DNA of 42,094 nt from Prevotella sp. UBA2711 (lineage in GTDB: Bacteria > Bacteroidota > Bacteroidia > Bacteroidales > Bacteroidaceae): contig DEKX01000005.1 in assembly GCA_002354095.1 (NCBI GenBank), forward strand, positions 102,653-144,746, read 5' to 3'. A program made the position numbers and the translations under genes. Positions 39,106 through 42,094 of this stretch are shown here, one piece after another (position 1 is the first letter of the stretch; each line of letters starts with the position of its first letter). Below the pieces are notes generated by a model. It searched no databases, was not told the DNA's origin, and saw only the letters and a list, made by a program, of their open reading frames with translations.

Positions 39106-41866
39106 ATTCACTGGCATTTTCAAGTCCGAAATACTGTCCTTTACGCGTAGTGGGCACGCCATACTTCATCCAAGCAGGCTCGGGCGCTCCCTTCAGATAG
39201 TGGTCGAAGAACTGCTGCATGCGGATGGTGAGGTCTTTCCTGTTGCGTCGCTCCTTCAGGTTGTGGGCCTCGTTGTTGTATTGCAGCAGCCATGCCGGTT
39301 TCTGCAACCGTCTCAGTCCCATGAACATCTCTATTCCCTGATACCAGGGCACAGCGCCATCGGCATCGTTGTGCATGATGAGGACAGGCGTCTGCACATT
39401 GGGCAGCGAGAAGAGACAGGAGTTCTTCAGATAGAGGTCGAGTCCGTCCCAAAGCGACTTACCCACACGGCTCTGCGACTGCTCATACTGGAACTGACGG
39501 CTCATGCCGCTCTCCCAGCGAATGCCTCCATAGGCACTTGTCATGTTGGCCACAGGCGCACCGGCACCGGCAGCCTTAAACATGTTGGTGCGGGCAATGA
39601 GATAAGCCACCTGATAGCCGCCCCACGACTGTCCCTGAATGGCCATATTGTCTTTGTCAATCCACGGGAACTTCGTCAGCGACTCGGCACCGCTGCAAAT
39701 GCAGTTGTAGGCTGCTTCACCGGGCAGTCCATCCAATGGATAGACGATATCGGGCACAAACACCACATAGCCGCGGCTGGTGTAGAACGCCAGGTTGACC
39801 GTCGACCACGAGGGCTGTGGTGTCACATAACTATAGAGCGACTCCGAGCGTTTCTCATAGAAATAAATCATCACGGGATACTTCTTGTTCTCGTCGAAAT
39901 CCTCTGGTTTATAGAGAATTCCATCGAGCTTGGTTCCGTCGTAGGCAGTCCAGTGATAGAGTTCGGCCGTTCCCCAGTTGTAGTCTTTCTGCTGCGGATT
40001 GATGAAGCTCAAACGCTGTTCCTTAGAGCCTATTGTAGAGGTGGTGTAAATGTCCATGGGATGCTCGAAGTTACCTTTCAGGTAGGCAAAGACGTTTGCA
40101 TTCTCGGCCTTCACCAGTCTGTCGTAGCTCCATCCGCCCAGGGCCAGCTGGCGGGGCGCTGCAGCTTTGGCGGCGCTGACGGTGGCATAGCCATTCATCT
40201 TCGTGGTGTTGTCGAAGATGCTGAGCAACATCACCTCGCGCGGCTCAATATAGCGGGCGGCATCGTTGTGCTTGGTATTGATGTAGCGGTAGGTGAGCTT
40301 CGCCTTGCGGCCCTGACCGGCAGTCAGACAGACGGGCTTGCCGCCCTTGGCAGGCATTTTCCAGATGTCGTAGCGGTCGTAGAGGAACAGATGATCGTCG
40401 CCCTGGCTCCAACCTGCCATTCCATAGGGCTCTTTGAGCATGGGATGGTCGTCTTCCTCGTCCCAGAAGTTGACTCCGGCAGCCGAACTCACATCGCGCG
40501 TTTCACCACTTGCCACATCGTAGACGTACCATTGCTGGCGCTTCAAATCGAACCATGCCACATACTTGCCCTCGGGCGAGACAGACACACGGGAGAGCAC
40601 GCCCTTGGTCACCAGTTTTCGATTTCCCGTGGCCAAATCGACAATCGACACTTTCGATTCGTTATTCATGTTCCATTGTGTCTCTACCACGGTCTCGGTC
40701 ATATCGGTCGACAACACATAATCGGCATCGCCACGGTCGACGGTGCGCACACGGTCGAATTTCGAAGTGCTGAGCGGAATCAGCTGCCGGCGGTTCTTGT
40801 CAAACACGGCCAGATAGGTGCGCTTCAAATCGTTCTGCAGGTTAGAGCGCATCATGGGCGGCAGTTCGGGCGCATCCCAGTTCCAAATGTCAAGGCCAGC
40901 GGTCTCGAAGGGCACAAGCGTAGTGTCTTTAGGCGCTGTATATTTGGCTACACCAGCAAAGATACGTTCACCGTTATGACTGAAATAAGGTGAGCTGTTC
41001 TCGGTCAGTCCCCAATCTTTCGGCAGGTTTTTCATGTCGTCGAGCGACATCAGGCGTTCAGGTTTGGCGGCGTCTACAGACATGTAATACAACTCACAAT
41101 GCTTGCTGCCCGAGGAGAGCGTGTCGTTGGCGACGAGCCAGAGCAGCTGCTTGCCTTCCTCGTCGAACGAGGGAAGCGAATAGAAACGCTCCTGGCTGCC
41201 CAGCACCTGCGCCTTGCGGGCTGCAACATCGTAGAGGCCTACGGTCATGCTGTCTTTCTTCTCTTTGGTCAGATAGGCCAGTCGCTGCCCGTACTTATCC
41301 CATTGGTAGCTGCTCACATGCCGCAACGTGTCGGTTACGCCCGACGACAAATGCCTGATAAACAACGGCTTGCCCACTTCCTTGTTGGTACGCTCTTTTT
41401 TGGGGATAAACGTAGTGTCGGACGTGAGCCAGGCCACAGTGCCCGCGGCTTTGGTGCCCATCTTAAACGAAGTCACGGCTGGAATCTTAGTCACCGTGCC
41501 AGCGGGCAGCTTGATAATAGCCAGCGTGTCTTTCGGCATTTTATCGTCTTTCAGCTTCTTGATTTTGGCCTGCCGCGTGTCCTTGAAGAATGGTTTAATC
41601 ATGCAAACAGCCCACTGCTCATCGGGAGTGATGCGCAGCTGTGCCCCGCGCTCCACGACGATGTCTTTTCCCTTTCGAGGATGAATGACCAGGCGACTGT
41701 CGCCCTCCTGAGGATTCACCATATATGCCACATAGTTACCATTGACTGATACCATGGGTGCAGCCACGCTCTGCCAGCTGTCGTAGACACTGTGGTCGAG
41801 CGGTTTCTTCTGTGCATGGGCGGCAAGGGCCGTCAGCAGCGCACAACAAATAAGAATCTTTCTCAT
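39095..41866 (-). CDS. Secreted S9-family prolyl-oligopeptidase-type peptidase
   Basis: A 923-residue serine peptidase. A signal peptide (MRKILICCALLTALAAHAQ) is followed by a beta-propeller domain (about 25-620, with repeats such as YVLSTDMTETVV and KYVAWFDLKRQQWYVYDV). The C-terminal alpha/beta-hydrolase domain has the catalytic Ser in GQSWGGYQ, the Asp in MHNDADGAVPW and the His in NNEAHNLK. It would cut short peptides in the periplasm. The frame extends 25 codons upstream, but the ATG at 41866 starts a proper signal peptide. It is upstream of and overlaps the GH51 gene, so the two are co-transcribed. Confidence 0.93.
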   Translation of the reverse strand: MRKILICCALLTALAAHAQKKPLDHSVYDSWQSVAAPMVSVNGNYVAYMVNPQEGDSRLVIHPRKGKDIVVERGAQLRITPDEQWAVCMIKPFFKDTRQAKIKKLKDDKMPKDTLAIIKLPAGTVTKIPAVTSFKMGTKAAGTVAWLTSDTTFIPKKERTNKEVGKPLFIRHLSSGVTDTLRHVSSYQWDKYGQRLAYLTKEKKDSMTVGLYDVAARKAQVLGSQERFYSLPSFDEEGKQLLWLVANDTLSSGSKHCELYYMSVDAAKPERLMSLDDMKNLPKDWGLTENSSPYFSHNGERIFAGVAKYTAPKDTTLVPFETAGLDIWNWDAPELPPMMRSNLQNDLKRTYLAVFDKNRRQLIPLSTSKFDRVRTVDRGDADYVLSTDMTETVVETQWNMNNESKVSIVDLATGNRKLVTKGVLSRVSVSPEGKYVAWFDLKRQQWYVYDVASGETRDVSSAAGVNFWDEEDDHPMLKEPYGMAGWSQGDDHLFLYDRYDIWKMPAKGGKPVCLTAGQGRKAKLTYRYINTKHNDAARYIEPREVMLLSIFDNTTKMNGYATVSAAKAAAPRQLALGGWSYDRLVKAENANVFAYLKGNFEHPMDIYTTSTIGSKEQRLSFINPQQKDYNWGTAELYHWTAYDGTKLDGILYKPEDFDENKKYPVMIYFYEKRSESLYSYVTPQPSWSTVNLAFYTSRGYVVFVPDIVYPLDGLPGEAAYNCICSGAESLTKFPWIDKDNMAIQGQSWGGYQVAYLIARTNMFKAAGAGAPVANMTSAYGGIRWESGMSRQFQYEQSQSRVGKSLWDGLDLYLKNSCLFSLPNVQTPVLIMHNDADGAVPWYQGIEMFMGLRRLQKPAWLLQYNNEAHNLKERRNRKDLTIRMQQFFDHYLKGAPEPAWMKYGVPTTRKGQYFGLENASEYEE

Positions 41867-41896
41867 GTTTACTGGTATGTGATTGTTTTCTGTGCG

Positions 41897-41904
41897 TAAA
41901 GATA
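41897..41904 (-). promoter_or_regulatory. Possible -7 element of the S9-GH51 operon
   Basis: On the minus strand TATCTTTA differs from TAnnTTTG at the last base and lies 30 bp before the ATG at 41866. No good -33 element is seen. Confidence 0.3.
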
Positions 41905-42019
41905 CAAAAAAAAGTTGAAACAGAGGATGTTTTGCCAACAAAATGACACTTCGCCAACAGAATGATGCACAGAAGCAACGAATGAATGACGAATGGAATT
42001 CAAATTGACATCATTAGAG

Positions 42020-42094
42020 ACGTGGAAGGTAACGCGGGAAACGTGGAAGGCTACTAGGGAAACGTGGAAGACTACTCGGGAAATGTGGAAGGCT
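42020..42094. repeat. 21-bp tandem array at the right window edge
   Basis: Three full units of exactly 21 bp begin at 42020, 42041 and 42062, and a fourth starts at 42083 and runs off the window. Each begins A(C/T)GTGGAAG and ends with a GGGAA core. Unit interiors differ at a few positions. The second unit contains GGCTACTAGGG, which also occurs at 36360-36370 beside the cobC hairpin. Bases 41905-42019 hold no gene; a rough repeat GCCAACA(A/G)AATGA is seen near 41934 and 41953. Confidence 0.85.

Noticed and set aside
38945..40993. Plus-strand open frame of 682 codons
   Set aside because: Antisense to the S9 peptidase and the GH51 start; no domain is recognisable and no promoter precedes it.

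Overview
The window looks like chromosomal DNA from a member of the Bacteroidales, most likely Prevotella or a close relative. Three things point there. Promoters follow the Bacteroidetes pattern: TTTG/TTG, a spacer of about 19-21 bp, then TAnnTTTG. Many proteins carry Bacteroidetes-type signal peptides or lipoboxes. The housekeeping genes and their neighbourhoods are also typical of that order: SPOR-ruvX-def-TPR, an ilvD-ilvB-ilvN-thioesterase-ilvC operon, and OmpA with a coiled-coil linker. No rRNA, tRNA, CRISPR array or transposase was recognised.

Layout. The first 4.6 kb are accessory and disturbed. They hold the tail of a repeat-ended gene, a solitary MNT nucleotidyltransferase antitoxin, and an ftsZ gene outside any visible division cluster followed by an unknown partner. 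Next comes an intergenic patch with a tandem/inverted repeat array and two stray copies of a gene tail, then hicAB and a HipB-like regulator without its kinase. The segment with hicAB and the regulator lies between 35-bp direct repeats derived from the 3' end of the next gene. From 4.5 to 8.7 kb a minus-strand run encodes a SPOR lipoprotein, RuvX, peptide deformylase, a secreted TPR protein and a secreted unknown protein. From 8.9 to 9.7 kb there is a YtxH/holin-like/basic-tail membrane trio. From 9.8 to 14.5 kb come an MBL hydrolase, MurB, a DUF4348-like lipoprotein, PheS and a ketopantoate reductase.

From 14.6 to 19.5 kb there is a periplasmic GH3 glycosidase, two patatin-like proteins and TrmD. 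From 19.6 to 25.8 kb a plus-strand run carries aminopeptidase P, a bleomycin-hydrolase-like C1 peptidase, recJ and recQ; recQ contains an in-frame heptamer repeat. From 25.9 to 31.8 kb lies the branched-chain amino acid operon, which includes an acyl-ACP thioesterase. An OmpA-family protein follows, with a strong terminator. From 33.3 to 36.3 kb is a four-gene operon for the late (nucleotide-loop) steps of cobalamin assembly, cobU-cobT-cobS-cobC. The window closes with a minus-strand pair, an S9 peptidase and a GH51 arabinofuranosidase, and a 21-bp tandem array at the right edge.

The most unusual signals are outside the ordinary genes. There are three unrelated intergenic repeat arrays with periods of 10, 11/22 and 21 bp, all close to whole helical turns. 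There is also the heptamer array inside recQ, the scattered C-terminal gene tails, the direct-repeat-bounded toxin-antitoxin segment, and the ftsZ gene paired with an uncharacterised cytoplasmic protein.
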